Origin: Diplonema papillatum
Taxonomy: Eukaryota > Euglenozoa > Diplonemea > Diplonemida > Diplonemidae
Direction: 5' to 3'
Length of the DNA stretch: 64,000 nt
Assembly (NCBI GenBank): GCA_030068145.1
Contig: JAPJBO010000266.1
Location: 62,001-126,000 of the forward strand
Part shown: piece after piece, positions 1 to 10,789 of the stretch
Layout: every line of letters begins with the position of its first letter
Position numbering within the stretch: position 1 is the stretch's first letter
Made by a program: the position numbers and the translations under genes
The notes under the pieces: generated by a model
Database searches by the model: none
Seen by the model: only the letters and a program-made list of their open reading frames with translations
Told to the model about the DNA's origin: nothing

Positions 1-393
1 TTTTCTGGTGACTTTTGCGTTACCGTTTTTGTTGTGTTACCGTCATTTTTTTTCCCCTCTTTGCCAGAACTCTCGTACCAGGGTTTATTTACTTCAGGCG
101 GGGAGAAACGTGCCGTGAAGTCATCCTTTGCTCTTCTGCCTTCAGATACGATTTTGCAACACATTTCCGAAGGTAGGTTTGCGCTGATGAGCCAAAACGG
201 CTGATCGGCGTCAGCTTTTGGTAGCTAAAAACATCCTATTGATTCGCGTGTCCAGGGATGAAAACCTCTTTGGGGAGGTTCCTGCAGTTCGCCATTTTTT
301 GATAGGTTTCGTTTAACTTTCTCATGCGCAGCCGCTGCTCCGGAAACGGTCACTGCAGTCCGGCAGTGCCAGTAACAGAACTACAGAGAAAGA
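1..393. other. gene-free 3' flank of the transporter gene
   Basis: No open frame with domain character, RNA gene or repeat shared with the rest of the window was recognised here. The stretch is T-rich at its left edge. Downstream, at 394-605, lies a copy of repeat family A. Confidence 0.5.
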
Positions 394-605
394 ACTCGGG
401 GGGCTGCCTTGTGCTTACTTCGAAGGAGGCTAGAGGGGGAGAAACAATACTACTAAATGGGCCTTTTTTGTTGAACGCTTACGCCCGCCACTGAACCCAG
501 ATTCACCTGTGTTTCGTGTGGGCTACAGCACATTTACCTCCTTTGATCTTTTGCAGCTGGCAGCCTCCTCAAGTATTTCCTACAAAGCAGGTGCTATACA
601 AAAAA
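394..605 (+). repeat. dispersed repeat family A, copy A1
   Basis: About 210 bp that recur almost unchanged at 43294-43492 (reverse), 49786-50280 (forward, with insertions) and 53287-53473 (reverse). Shared landmarks are a GGCTAGAGGGGGAG block, TTGAACGCTTACGCCCGCC, a GTGTTTCGTGTGGGCTACAG block and TTTCCTACAAAGCAGG. The site where element N is inserted in copy A3 is intact here (ACATTTACCTCC). No protein-coding capacity is shared between the copies, so this looks like a non-coding dispersed element. Confidence 0.8.
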
Positions 606-885
606 ACTGTCTTCCCTCCAAACGGGTTGCCGACCGACTTGACCGGCTTTTCTTCAGTCCGGCTTCGCACTTCCCCGAAGGGCGGCCAGTCCCGGCTGTG
701 TGCCGTGGCTGCTCGGGCGGCCAACCCCTCGTGAGTACATAGCACCGGCGGGCGGAGGCTTGCGTCAACCTGGAAGGTGTATAACTACAAGTTGACAGCA
801 GAAGCGTGCCTCCGGTAGGTATTCAGGGAACCTAACCTTCCTTGGTGTGGAGATGGCTTTCGACAATTCGGAGCCTGGCGATGTC

Positions 886-3041
886 TCAAGCGGAGGCTTG
901 GACCGAGGAATGGCCCAGCAGCTTGAGTCCTTTGTTCGGATACGTGGTGGGCGGGAGGCTCATGATCGGCGATGCGTTGGGGTACTGGTCGTAGTCCTCC
1001 ATGGACGCGTATTTCGCGCTTCGGTGGACGCTGCTGCTGATTTCCCGCTCGGCCTCCTCCACGTCCGCGTGCAGATTGCCGAGTTCCTGGTCGTTGTCCG
1101 CCGAGCGAGGTGACAGCAGAGCCGGGCTGATGGTCAGCTTCGACGGGGATTGCGGGATCATCGCCGTCTTGCTCTCTCTCCTCGCGAGGACTACGAGGCC
1201 GACCATGCTGACCAAGCAGCCGACGGCGAACAAAATGGCGTCGACGTGCTGGATTTCGCGGTACTCCTGGTAGAAAAACAGCCCGGAAAGAATGCCCATG
1301 CTGACCCACAGTGCCTGGTACACGGGCAAGACGAAGAGGGCATCCCGGTAGAGGATGAGAGACGCGTTCAAGTAGTGGATCTGGTTCCACAGGCAGAGCA
1401 CCGTCGGCACCAGAAACAGGAGCGTGTAAGCCACTGAGCTGCCGGCGCCCTCGCCCTCTGTGCCGTACACGGCGTTGCCAAGAAACTTCAGCACCGCCTG
1501 CGGGTTTTGGCGTTATTTGTGGATAGAACGTCGGTATTCCAAAGTCTCCGGTTGGCCGTAAAGGCTTGGGGTTGAGAGGGTTGAGAAAAAGTGGAGGGTG
1601 CTGCTCGTTTCGGGTGATATGTCACTCCGTTGTGAAACCTTGTGAAGGTTCAATTCGGGTTGTACGGTAGACTTGCAAATATATGTGGACCCCCAGTTGC
1701 CTACTTGAAGATGAACATAATTTTTAGACGCTGAGTGCCCCGTTACAGACATGAGCCGCCTGCGTGGTTGAAGCAAAAAGGTAGCACCTTGGAACTTGTA
1801 TTGTCGACAATCAACCGGGGGTTGATGTGCAGTCTGGTGTCTTTCGACGTTTCTTGGTATCCTTTGGGTGGTAATCCGTTCTCTTATTCGTTTCCGTTCA
1901 TTGTTTTTTGTGTTTCCGGCGGATTTTTTTTTTGCTTATTTGATTGAAAGAACCTTTTGTGTTTTCCGACGGATTCTTTTTTTTTTTTGCGCGCGTTAGC
2001 GGTTCTCCCTGGCTTGGCAAGTCGCACCCGAACACAAACGCACACCTTAGCGAACATGACGCTCTGAGCACCGATCGTGCCCGCGTAGATTGCGTGTACG
2101 CAGGGATAGAACTGAGGACCGAAGAACGTCACGAAGACGAAGTACTTGTCGCGCGGTATGCCATCTAAGCATTCCAGATTCTCGTGGAGCTGTAAGAGTG
2201 GAGGATGTGCGTCTTGTTGATACAGTTGAAAAAGAGACGTGGCTCCTTAGTGCGCACAGCCGGTAGAAATGTGAATGAAAACGGGATTTGCCTGGAGGGG
2301 TTGCGTGTTTATTCTGCAGATGCTTTGCGCTATATTTGTGTCAGCTTGTGACGCGTTGCCAGCACGCACAGAACGGCGTTGCGACGAAGGACATACCCAG
2401 ACGCATTCTAGCTTGTCTTCGATGGCGCCTGCTCGAACCAGGGCCTTCTCCATGCGGCGGAAGCCGATGATGAAGTAATAGAGAGCCATCAGAGCCACGA
2501 TGACGACGCCGCCGTAAACAAAGAACAGGAACGCGGTGAAGTAGGTGAGGAGGCACTCGGAGGTGACTGTGTGCTCTTCGCCGGCGCCGAAGACGCAGGC
2601 GATGGTGGTGCCGGCAACCGCGAGGAGGCAGCCGATGAGGTCGTGGCTGGTGAGGGTTTCTTTCAGGAAGATCGGGGTGATCATGATGTTGGCGACCATG
2701 GTGCTGGCTCCGAGCGCGGCGACCCGGGACATGGGAACGAACGGCAGGGCGGCCATGTCCATGACGCTGCCCATGATCATGGCCACGATCCCGAGCCACC
2801 ACTGCCACATCCGGTACATGCTCTTTCGCTCTTCGATCGGGAGCGACAAATTCTTGTTGTGTGCGAGCTTCTGCAAGTTGACCCCAAAGCAGCTCACGAA
2901 GCTTGCGCCGATGACTAAAAGAGTTCCCATCGCGACCAGCGGTGTGCCCACCCCATCCCGGTCGCTGTCCCCTTGGTCCGCGCAAATGTCATCCAGCAGG
3001 GCCGTGGTGATCGACACCGTCGAGTCCGCTGAGTCCGACAT
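886..3041 (-). CDS. NIPA-type magnesium transporter (three exons)
   Basis: Multi-pass membrane protein of the NIPA (DUF803) family of Mg2+ transporters, within the DMT superfamily. Exons 3041-2397, 2189-2046 and 1497-886 join in frame (phase 0 both times) with donors GTATGT and GTGTGC and acceptors ACAG and GCAG. The start is ATG at 3041; the GTG seven codons upstream was not used. Visible family features are the run of hydrophobic helices beginning TPLVAMGTLLVIGASFVSCF, the segment WQWWLGIVAMIMGSVMDMAA, the VAALGASTMVANIMITPIFL helix, and in exon 3 a WNQIHYLN motif followed by LFVLPVYQALWV, all typical of NIPA proteins. About 466 aa, with an acidic and Ser-rich cytosolic tail. The exact substrate is inferred from the family. 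Intron 1 contains repeat G1. Confidence 0.9.
2263..2350 (+). repeat. dispersed repeat family G, copy G1 (in an intron)
   Basis: An 88-bp sequence in intron 1 of the transporter gene with a diverged copy at 12612-12697 and a fragment at 28090-28118. Shared blocks are GAAATGTGA..AAACGGG, TTTGCCT.GAGG and GATGCTTTG.G.TAT. Function unknown; probably an old dispersed element. Confidence 0.6.
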
Positions 3042-4332
3042 CCCGCCCGCGCCTCTCCGCACCTCCTCCCCCCCCTTTCTCGAGCCGCTTCTCCTTCAAA
3101 ACGCAGACGCCGCGCCCACCGCTTCCCCTCGGGGGGAAAAACACGACGGTGAGGGTCGAAAGACGGGCGAAAGGGGCGGGGTTTTCCGGATGGGGGGAGT
3201 TGAGGGAAGACTCCAAGATTTGCCGACGACCCGGATTGACGGGGCTACTTAGTGTGTCGTGGGGGGGGGTGGAGGGGGGGTGTTTCTTTTTCCTGTGTGT
3301 TGTTTCAGGGCATTAGCTTGGTCTCCGGCACATTTTCCAAATTTGGACCGCTCACGGCTTTTTGCGTCTTCACTCAGGAACGGGCTCAACACAGCGTGAC
3401 GCGACGTATCAATGCCGGGCCCTGAGTGCCTCGGATTGCACACTGGGGGGGGCCTGGGTGATGGTGTAGTGCCATTTTTTTTTTTTTCCCCCGCCGGCTT
3501 TTCCAAATTTGGACTGACAGTCCGAATGTGGGTATAGAAGATAATCCCCTGGTTGTTTACAACTAGGCATTCGGTACTCGACTCGGTTTTCCTACATCCA
3601 AGTATGTACCATGGTCCTCGAACCTCTTGCGGTGCCTTTGGAGACACCAGTCAGGTAGGGAGTGTGGCTAGGGCACGTCATACTCTCAGACAAGCTCGGC
3701 GGGATCTGAGATCTCGCGTAGAGCCGGGTAACAGCTTGCTCGATACACGATCTTCAGTACCGATCCTCGGTGTGAAAGCAGATAATCTGTCCTTTGTCCT
3801 TTTTGACACGACTTCTGCAGCCACTTGACTCACTTGACTCAGTAGGAGCTTGCAGGTGTTCATGCTACTCTCGGCGGTGCCCGCCAAACTTTCCTCATCT
3901 TATTTTGCATCAAAAAAAGAACAGAAGAACGGCGGCGAAAGGCGTTGGCCGAGCTACTACGAACATGTGTATCGTTTGGGTTGATCTTCTTTTTCGACAA
4001 TAGGTCTCTAACATTGGAGGCGGGGGAGAAGGGTCACAAAAAAATACTCGGTGGTGCCGCGCTGCACTCATTTCGGAGCTCGAGGAGGAAAGATACACTG
4101 TATTCCGAGCTTCGACCTCGCGGGACTCTATTCTTGTCCACGGGCAAGGTTGGGGGTTCGGCACTTTTCTCCTTCGCTTCGCGAATGGCGTGTACCTCGA
4201 GTATTTCCTACAAAGCGGGGCTATTCACTGAGACAACACACGACGAAGAATCGTGAGTGCAACGACAGGAAAGAGGTGTTTGACACGAGAGGCTTGAACA
4301 TTTTTGTTTATTTACTAAATGCGGGGGGGGGT

Positions 4333-4508
4333 TGCAAGGACGGGGGGGGGTTGCAAGGACGTGCTTGGTCGATGCCTACGTGCTCAACATCGCACTGGTC
4401 CTATCTGCAACATGTTTTGGTCCTTGAAGCCGGACCATGAGTCTGGTTGGCCAGGCGGCTGTTTGTAGCTCGCACAGCCAGGACCACCAGGCTGGCACAG
4501 GCATCCGT
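4333..4508 (+). repeat. dispersed repeat family C, copy C1 (diverged)
   Basis: Begins with a duplicated GGGGGGGGTTGCAAGGACG start and carries the family landmarks GTGCTTGG, GTGCTCAACA and CGCACTGGTCC, with the end CACAGGCATCCGTAC. More diverged than copy C2, which follows directly in the same orientation. Confidence 0.65.
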
Positions 4509-4518
4509 ACAACGTGGG

Positions 4519-4764
4519 GAGTTTGCAAGCATGTGCTTGGAATGGGTATGTGCTCAACACCGCACTGGTCCCGTCTGCGCCGTGTTTCGGTCCTTTAAGC
4601 CACGACATGAGTCATGGCTTTCATCAGCGCGGAACCTGAGTGTCTGCATACAGGATAGCGGTGTGAGTCTGGTTTGTCAAGCGGCTGTTCGTAGCTCGTC
4701 ACAGCTCGTCACAGCCAGGACCAGCCAGGACCACCCATGCTACTAGAGCACAGGCGAATCCGTC
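4519..4764 (+). repeat. dispersed repeat family C, copy C2
   Basis: The longest copy of family C, about 245 bp, closely matching 56761-56975 and, for its first 150 bp, 36491-36637. Landmarks are GCTTGGAATGGGTATGTGCT, CAACACCGCACTGGTCCCGT, GCGCGGAACCTGAGT and the 3' end CACAGGCGAATCCGTC. No coding capacity is conserved between copies. Confidence 0.75.
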
Positions 4765-5791
4765 ACGGGGAGAAGGGCTCTGGCGCGTGCGTAGTCAGGT
4801 GTAGCAACAGCAGCCGGGGCACAGCACAAGACGTATCGGGAACGGTGTTAGATTCCCGGACACGAAGGTCGGGGGTTGTTGTGCTCGGCGGCAGCCTTCA
4901 CCGATGCAAAAAAAACGCCGGCGCGAAGCTGAACTGAACCCATTCTGCTGAACAAACAACGATGATCTGTAGCATAGTTGAGTCGCAGACTGAAAAAAGG
5001 GTCGGTCCTGTGTGTCAGGCTTTTCGACCTCCGCCATCAGCACACAACTCAACAGGTCTAACCATTCCCAGCAGGATTTTGCATACTTTCACGAAGAAGA
5101 TTGGCAAGAAAAGTGACGACGTTCGACTGGGAGTACGCGGAACAGCAAAAAAAGACGCGCTGGGTACCTCGTAAATACAAGGTTGGGGTGGGGGTTCGGT
5201 GGATTCCTCTCTGGTTTTGGTCAACGGACGTCAACGGCGCACCAAACGCACAGCTGTGCAGGGGCAAAAGTCAACCCCGGAAAGCCGGCACCCGTGTTGG
5301 TAGATCCAGCAGTTTTCGCGCTAGTCTGTGCCGGTGCGAGGCGTCTGCGACACCATGTCCTCCTATCCGGGCGCACAAGACCCGCGCACGGATACGAGCC
5401 GGGGATCAATAGTGACTGCAGGGGTCGTACGTCCGCCGAGGCATCCCTGCTCGACACTCGCTGTCATATATAACAGTGGCAGCCTGCGCGTTCAACCCGG
5501 CCCTGTCCAACCCAGCTTCACGAGATGCGAACCGCTCAGCCCGGCCAATACTACGGCACCTAACCATGGCGTAAGAATTGCTGGAGTTCGGCGCACGGTC
5601 AACAACTGCGGTTGTCACGTGCACCTTGTCACAGCGCACACAAGGCCCACCAACCGAGGGGCCCAGGGCAGTACTTCTTTCTCACGTTTGGGTATCGCAC
5701 TACTTTGCGGGGTGGGGGCAAAATCTTGGTTTACTCTGTTTAGACACTACTATCTGCCTGTCCCGCGGGTATTTGAAGGTTGATTGCGCCG

Positions 5792-7771
5792 CTAAAACAG
5801 TCTCCAAGGGACGCGCGCGGTGCCGAGCCGGATAGGCGGCTCGGGGGACTCCGGGGAGGGCAGCGCGCCCATGCGGGAGCAGTTGTCGAAGGAGGTCGCT
5901 GCGAACGGCGTGTTGACGTCGCGAGACGAGAGCGGGCCGCACGAGGACGCGGCGCCGGACCCCGTTTTCCAGCGGCCGCGCGAGCCGCCGAGCAGCGGCA
6001 CCTGCGGCGGCGACGCGGCCGCCGACTTGAACTCGCTCCACCGCGCGCGCGACGACTTCGACGCCAGCGCGTCGCGCCCCAACGCGGGCGACTCGACGTG
6101 CCCCGCGGGCGACAGACTCATCCGGTCGCCGTCCACAACCCCTGGGTTGGCTGTCCCATCGGGCGAGAACAGGTTCGGCGACAGCGGCGCGCCGTCGGCG
6201 TAGTCGTCATCTTCGTAGAAGATGCCGACCACTTCATGATGCGCAAGGAGCATCGGGTCCCGGTTGACCGGTTTCGAGATCAGGATGCGGGAGACGTAAT
6301 TCTCCGCGACCGGCGGTCCAACTTTGGCCAACCGCTTCACCGCTCGCTGCGGGGATCTCGACGAGGACGGCTTCTCCCCGGCCAGTAAACTCTTCAGGCT
6401 CCTCGCTCTGGCCTGCGCCCTGTGCGACGTCAAGCGCGGGCTGCGAGACGGCGAGCGCGACGGAGAGCGGCTGCCGTGCCCGTCGGCGCGTATGTCCGAC
6501 ACCTTCACGCAGCTGACGCCTCCGTCGCACCAGGCCACGTCGGCCCAGCTTCCAGTCGTCGACAGCACGACGCACTTGCACCAGCGGCCGCCCCATCGGG
6601 CCTCAACCCTGTCCTCCTTCCGGGACGCGGCGTAGAAGTCACACTCGTCCGCCGGCGCTTCCGCCGGCTGCGGCCTCGCAGCGCGCTGCTGCGGCCTGCC
6701 CTTCCTGGCGACCCTCTCGTCCCCGCTCTCGCTGCTCAGGCTCGACAGCATCCCGATCGACGAGTTGCCGCGGGTTCTCGACCCGTGGTGGTGGTGGTGG
6801 TGATGGTGGTGGTGGTGCTGGTGCCCTGTCAGCGGGGTCCCGCCGAGGGGGGTCGACATCAGCGGCCCCAACTCACTCGGATTCGCCTCCAGGAGGCACT
6901 TTTGACTGTACGTCAACGAGTCCGGCTCGTACTGGTGCACGAAACTCTCGTACAGCTCCCGCTCGTGGCCTCGGTACGATGCGACGAGCACGCGGAGGTC
7001 CGCCGCGTTGTACGGAAGACCGTGCTTCTTCAACATCTGGGTGATGAGATCCACCCAAAACGCGGGGGTGTGCGGCTTCGGCTGCGGCATCGTGTGCGCC
7101 AGCCCGACGTCGGAGATGTCGTCGTTCCCAATCGCCTGGACGCTTTGCTGTTCGGGGTCGTAAGGCGACGGGTCGTCGTCGCACGACGCCACAGTCGACA
7201 CCGACGTCGACAGCCCAGCCACCATGCCCGCTGCCGCGAAGCTCGTGTTCGCACTACCCGGCATCGACGAATCCTGCTTCACCGTCGTCTCGCCGCTGAT
7301 GGAGCTCGTTTTGGGCGGCGAGACGGCGACCACACGGATCAACAGGGTGACCTTCGCACCCGGAACGTCGTCTTTGACGAGGACCGTTGCGAACGGCGGG
7401 CAATCGGGGTGCCGGAGGGTCTCCGGCATGTCCTCGAAAAAGCACTTCGCGAGGTCGAAGGTGTACTCGAGCACCGGTTCGAGGGACTCGCCGTTGTACA
7501 CGCTTTCCATCAACCCGTACCGCATCTTCTTCTCCTGGCCCTCGGTGAGGGTCGTGGTCAGCTCGAGGCTCTCGTTGATGTAGGCGATCCCGAAAGCGTC
7601 GAGCGGGATGGACGACGTGGTGCCCTTCTTCTTGTCCTTCCTCCAGCGGACCGCGAACTTAGTGCCCTCCGGCCGCATCGCGGTGTCGACGAGCACGCGC
7701 TCGATGCATATTTGCAGGGTCACGCGCGTGCCATCCTTGCTCTTGAGCTTGCTGCGGAATCGTCGCAGCAT
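5792..7771 (-). CDS. NT-C2 domain protein with Tudor-like and RS segments
   Basis: Single-exon protein of 659 aa, ATG at 7771. Residues 15-150 resemble the N-terminal C2 domain of EEIG1/EHBP1-type proteins: an initial beta strand (VTLQICIERVLVDT), then FAVRWRKDKKKGTT and a closing strand VTLLIRVVAV. This family is thought to bind membranes or protein partners. A second conserved-looking helical segment lies near residues 240-310 (FWVDLITQMLKKHGLPYNAA onward). It is followed by a histidine run encoded at 6787-6823, then a small Tudor-like strand set near residue 395 (VEARWGGRWCKCVVLSTTG) and an SRSPSRSPSRSP stretch. The rest is low complexity, rich in Ser, Pro and Ala. No catalytic motif is visible. 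Role in this cell unknown; the NT-C2 call is good, the Tudor-like call is weak. Confidence 0.8.
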   Translation of the reverse strand: MLRRFRSKLKSKDGTRVTLQICIERVLVDTAMRPEGTKFAVRWRKDKKKGTTSSIPLDAFGIAYINESLELTTTLTEGQEKKMRYGLMESVYNGESLEPVLEYTFDLAKCFFEDMPETLRHPDCPPFATVLVKDDVPGAKVTLLIRVVAVSPPKTSSISGETTVKQDSSMPGSANTSFAAAGMVAGLSTSVSTVASCDDDPSPYDPEQQSVQAIGNDDISDVGLAHTMPQPKPHTPAFWVDLITQMLKKHGLPYNAADLRVLVASYRGHERELYESFVHQYEPDSLTYSQKCLLEANPSELGPLMSTPLGGTPLTGHQHHHHHHHHHHHGSRTRGNSSIGMLSSLSSESGDERVARKGRPQQRAARPQPAEAPADECDFYAASRKEDRVEARWGGRWCKCVVLSTTGSWADVAWCDGGVSCVKVSDIRADGHGSRSPSRSPSRSPRLTSHRAQARARSLKSLLAGEKPSSSRSPQRAVKRLAKVGPPVAENYVSRILISKPVNRDPMLLAHHEVVGIFYEDDDYADGAPLSPNLFSPDGTANPGVVDGDRMSLSPAGHVESPALGRDALASKSSRARWSEFKSAAASPPQVPLLGGSRGRWKTGSGAASSCGPLSSRDVNTPFAATSFDNCSRMGALPSPESPEPPIRLGTARVPWRLF

Positions 7772-8535
7772 CCGCCTGTCCCTGCCCCCGCCAGCGTTCT
7801 TCCTGCTTTTTTGATGAAATATTCGTGCTTCGACGATGCTCGGTCACTTGGCTGCGACGGCGAGTTTTCCCGGTTGCTGGAATTCTATGTTTAAAGACGG
7901 GCTGTTGAGGCTGAGCTTTTGCCAACGTGCCTCTCTCTCCAAGCACCAACGAACCTGCGGAGTGCTGGGGAAGACATGGTATTTGGGGGGGTCGGGGCGA
8001 CAATGCGCGTACGCGAGGCGAAGTACCTCGTGGAATGGAGGCTAGCTGAGATCTTTAAAGTAATACGCTGCACGACCTCGGAGGCGTGCTCCTTGGAGGG
8101 GTGCAGTGTGTGTCAAATTTATGATTGCTCGAACTCGTTCAGTGGCCACAGAGTCTTCGCGAGCTTCGCGATATCAACGATCAAGGATCAACCCCGATCG
8201 CAGCAGTTTTGCAGCGACTTTCCCTAAACACAACAAGTGACTGTTGCTCTGGATTGACAGTGGTACCGGCAAATCGGAATGCATCGCCTGCTGCCCTGCT
8301 TGCGGAGTATCTGTATCCACCATACACACCGGTCCAGCTCCACGTGAAAGCCTTTCGACATAGGGGCTCGGGAACGGTCAGAGGCTATCCCTGGACACTA
8401 ACCATTCAAACTGAGCTGCATTTTACTGATCTCATGCGTGGTTGGTCGCATCAAACGTGGGTGCAGGCCACAACAGATGCTTAGCTTGCTACGCCTGCAG
8501 CATGTCCGATGACCACTGGTCACTGGCGCTCTGAT
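7772..8535. other. intergenic region, 0.76 kb
   Basis: Between the NT-C2 gene start and the NMNAT-like gene stop. No gene or shared repeat recognised. It should contain the processing signals between the two co-oriented transcripts, but I cannot pinpoint them. Confidence 0.5.
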
Positions 8536-9279
8536 TCAGGTGATGCCGGGATACGTTAACCGAAGCACGTTGGAGGGTAGCATGCTGCGCAAGGTGGCGG
8601 CGTCACCGGCCGATGCAGCGTGTCTAATGGCGGTGGACGACACAGTGCTGTCAACTGCGTCCGTGCGGACCAGGTAGAAGCCATCCGGAGCGCCCCCCAG
8701 CCCTGCCAGCGCCGCGCCGATGGCCGCGTTGTCCTCTTCCCCTCGGGCGATGCAGACGACGCGCGGGTGCTTCATGTTCCACAGCCGCCATTTGACCACG
8801 TGGTCCGCACCGAAGACCTGCAGGACCCTGACCCGGTCCGCCACATCCGGCGGCAAACCGCCGGCCCGGATCGCCTGCAAGAGCCCGCGCTCCGTTTTTC
8901 CCGCGGACGCGATACCCCACGGGATCACGTCGAGCCAGTCGCTCTCACTCGCGACGGCGCGCACCCCGTCTAATCGGGCGGCCAGAGGCAGTGCAGCGGC
9001 GCCGAGCTTGTGGGTCACGTACTCGTCCGAAGACGGCGACAGGTAGCCTGCCACAATGTCGTAGTCGGCTGCGACGGAGGGGTCCGCCCGCGCCGCGGCC
9101 ATGCACGCCAGGTGGCTGTGGTGCAAGGGGCTGAACGAGCCGGACATCAGCAGAACGCCGAGGCGCTTCGCGCTGCCCGGGGCGCGCTGAACGCCCGCGG
9201 CCAGCTTCCCGAGCGGCACTTCGGCAGCCGGGTCGGGCCCCATGCCCCCCGCGGCCTCCTTCGGGGACTTCTCGGTCAT
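8536..9279 (-). CDS. nicotinamide-nucleotide adenylyltransferase-like protein
   Basis: Single exon, 247 aa, ATG at 9279. Nucleotidyltransferase of the NMNAT family, which joins NMN (or the acid form) and ATP to make NAD (or its precursor). The ATP-binding start motif is GSFSPLHHSHL near residue 47, matching GxFxPxHxxH. SDWLDV near residue 112 corresponds to the conserved SDWE region. QVFGADHVVKW carries the GAD block before the central strands. VSSTAIRHA near residue 217 matches the C-terminal ISSTxxR motif. The length agrees with compact eukaryotic NMNATs. The N-terminal 38 residues are Ala/Pro/Gly-rich and not conserved. A tandem repeat begins a few bases upstream of the start codon and may form the 5' leader. 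Confidence 0.9.
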   Translation of the reverse strand: MTEKSPKEAAGGMGPDPAAEVPLGKLAAGVQRAPGSAKRLGVLLMSGSFSPLHHSHLACMAAARADPSVAADYDIVAGYLSPSSDEYVTHKLGAAALPLAARLDGVRAVASESDWLDVIPWGIASAGKTERGLLQAIRAGGLPPDVADRVRVLQVFGADHVVKWRLWNMKHPRVVCIARGEEDNAAIGAALAGLGGAPDGFYLVRTDAVDSTVSSTAIRHAASAGDAATLRSMLPSNVLRLTYPGIT

Positions 9280-9290
9280 GGCTCTCGGCG

Positions 9291-9670
9291 AGCCCGGATC
9301 AACTCCGCCCCCTCGCTCCCTTCGTTTCGCCCGCCCCAGCCACGTTTGCTTCCTGCCAGTGGTGCCTGCGGCAAGCGGCGGGCCGAATCAACTCCGCCTC
9401 CTCGCTCAGCAGCGTTTGCTTCCTGCCAGTGGTGCCTGCGGCACGCGGCAGGCCCGAATCAACTCCGCCCCCTCGCTCCCTTCGTTTCGCCCGCCCCAGC
9501 AACGTTTGCTTCCTGCCAGTGGTGCCTGCGGCACGCGGCGGGTCCGAATCAACTCCGCCTCCTCGCTCCCTTCGTTTCGCCTGCCCAGCAGCGTTTGCTT
9601 CCTGCCAGTGGTGCCTGCGGCACGCGGCGGGCCCGTATCAACTCCCAGCAACGTTGCTTCCTGCCAATGA
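9291..9670 (+). repeat. tandem minisatellite upstream of the NMNAT start
   Basis: Four to five imperfect units of 65-92 bp. The core TTGCTTCCTGCCAGTGGTGC recurs starting near 9347, 9417, 9509 and 9596, with a diverged copy near 9653. It is linked by GAATCAACTCCGCC and CCTCGCTCCCTTCG blocks. The array starts about 12 bp upstream of the NMNAT-like ATG. It opens long GC-rich reading frames on both strands, which I regard as artefacts. Confidence 0.85.
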
Positions 9671-9766
9671 TGCCTGCGGCCCCAGCCTCCGTGTCGGTCT
9701 GCAGCACGCCCGCCTCTTTCTGCTCAGGCTGGCTGGCCCCTTTCAAGCGACCGCACTCAAAGCTCG

Positions 9767-9990
9767 AGAGAAATAGAGAGACGAGTTCGTGTGCAGGGAC
9801 CATCTCTCAAGGAGTTTCCTGTCTATTCACTTCCTCACGTATGTGTTCGACGGTGGGCGCGTCCAAGTCGTCCCATCGGTAGGCATGTAGCAGTGGGCCG
9901 CTCTGGCACGGTGGGTGACGGCGCCGTGGGTACAGCCCGAGGTATCCTGGCGGGCGGGCGAGTCTGGCTCGCGGGAGACCGTCGTCTTGC
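9767..9990 (+). repeat. dispersed repeat family B, copy B1
   Basis: Contains GAGAGAAATAGAGAGACGAG, then TGCAGGGACCATCTCTC and a GAGTTTCC block also found at 20568-20705, 25752-25975 and 42424-42505, always on the plus strand. The right half (TGGGTGACGGCGCCG, then a CTGGCGGGCGGG-like block) is shared in part with copies B2 and B3. Likely a short non-coding dispersed element of about 200 bp. Confidence 0.65.
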
Positions 9991-10789
9991 GTCTTGATGG
10001 GAAACTTCAGCTCCCGCTGTACGTCCTGCGGATACTCGGGTAGGCTCGATAGATACGTTGGGATCCAGTCAACGATTACAACACCGCCGGGCTTGGATGC
10101 TTGTATTGTGAATCATCAGTCTAAACAAAGTGAAGAAGAGGTCTTCCCCTCCGAGACGAGACCATCCTAGCACTGGCTGGCCTTCGACGTGCAGTAGCAG
10201 TCTACCGGTTCGTAAACCCGCGAACCCGATCGGATGCAGTGGGACACCCGTCACCAGATAGGGCTACGAAGACCAGAGAACCCGCGACCTCATCTGCAGA
10301 CCCTGACTTTGGGAAAAATCACAGCGAAGGCCTTGAAAAAGAAAATGCGAGAGGAAGTGGCTAGGTCCGCCGCGCTGTGCGCATGCGTGTTCCAATGAAA
10401 ACACCGACGGGGTTTGTACGGGGCAAGAAAAAAATGAGATTTTGTTCAGGCGCTCGGTTTGTGAGGGCACGTTTTACTTCACATGCAAGATCGTGGTGCG
10501 GCGAATTGTTGCAGGCGGCTGCTGTCAAAAGACAGGCGTTGTCTGACGCACCATGTTTCATTCCGCACTTCTAGGTACTACGTAAAACGGGGTACGTGAC
10601 CTCGCTGGATCCGATTAGCGGGGACATTGGCATGAGACACTGACGCGAGGGATGCAGAGGTACAGTTTCGCAAGAGCGCTGCAACGCCAAATGTAAGGAT
10701 CCGCCCCTTGTAGCAACATCTGCGACTCCAGATCCCCACTGGCTGAGCATGTGCCTTCGATTGCAAAATCCGTCTCGCTAGAAGCAGTG
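9991..10789. other. intergenic region
   Basis: Between repeat B1 and the stop codon of the four-exon unknown gene. No gene, RNA or shared repeat recognised. Confidence 0.45.

Larger units (their letters stand above)
3042..5791. other. intergenic region, 2.7 kb
   Basis: Separates the transporter start from the stop of the NT-C2 gene. It holds G/C and A/T homopolymer runs, a short fragment of family A near 4195-4220 and two copies of family C (4333-4508 and 4519-4764). From about 4770 to 5790 I see no gene and no repeat shared with the window. Open frames here lack domain character and none lines up with plausible splice sites. Confidence 0.5.

Noticed and set aside
6422-7894. 490-codon plus-strand frame
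   Set aside because: Antisense shadow of the GC-rich NT-C2 exon; Arg/Val-rich with no domain.
9010-9882. 290-codon plus-strand frame over the minisatellite
   Set aside because: Made of the tandem repeat and antisense NMNAT sequence; no family resemblance.
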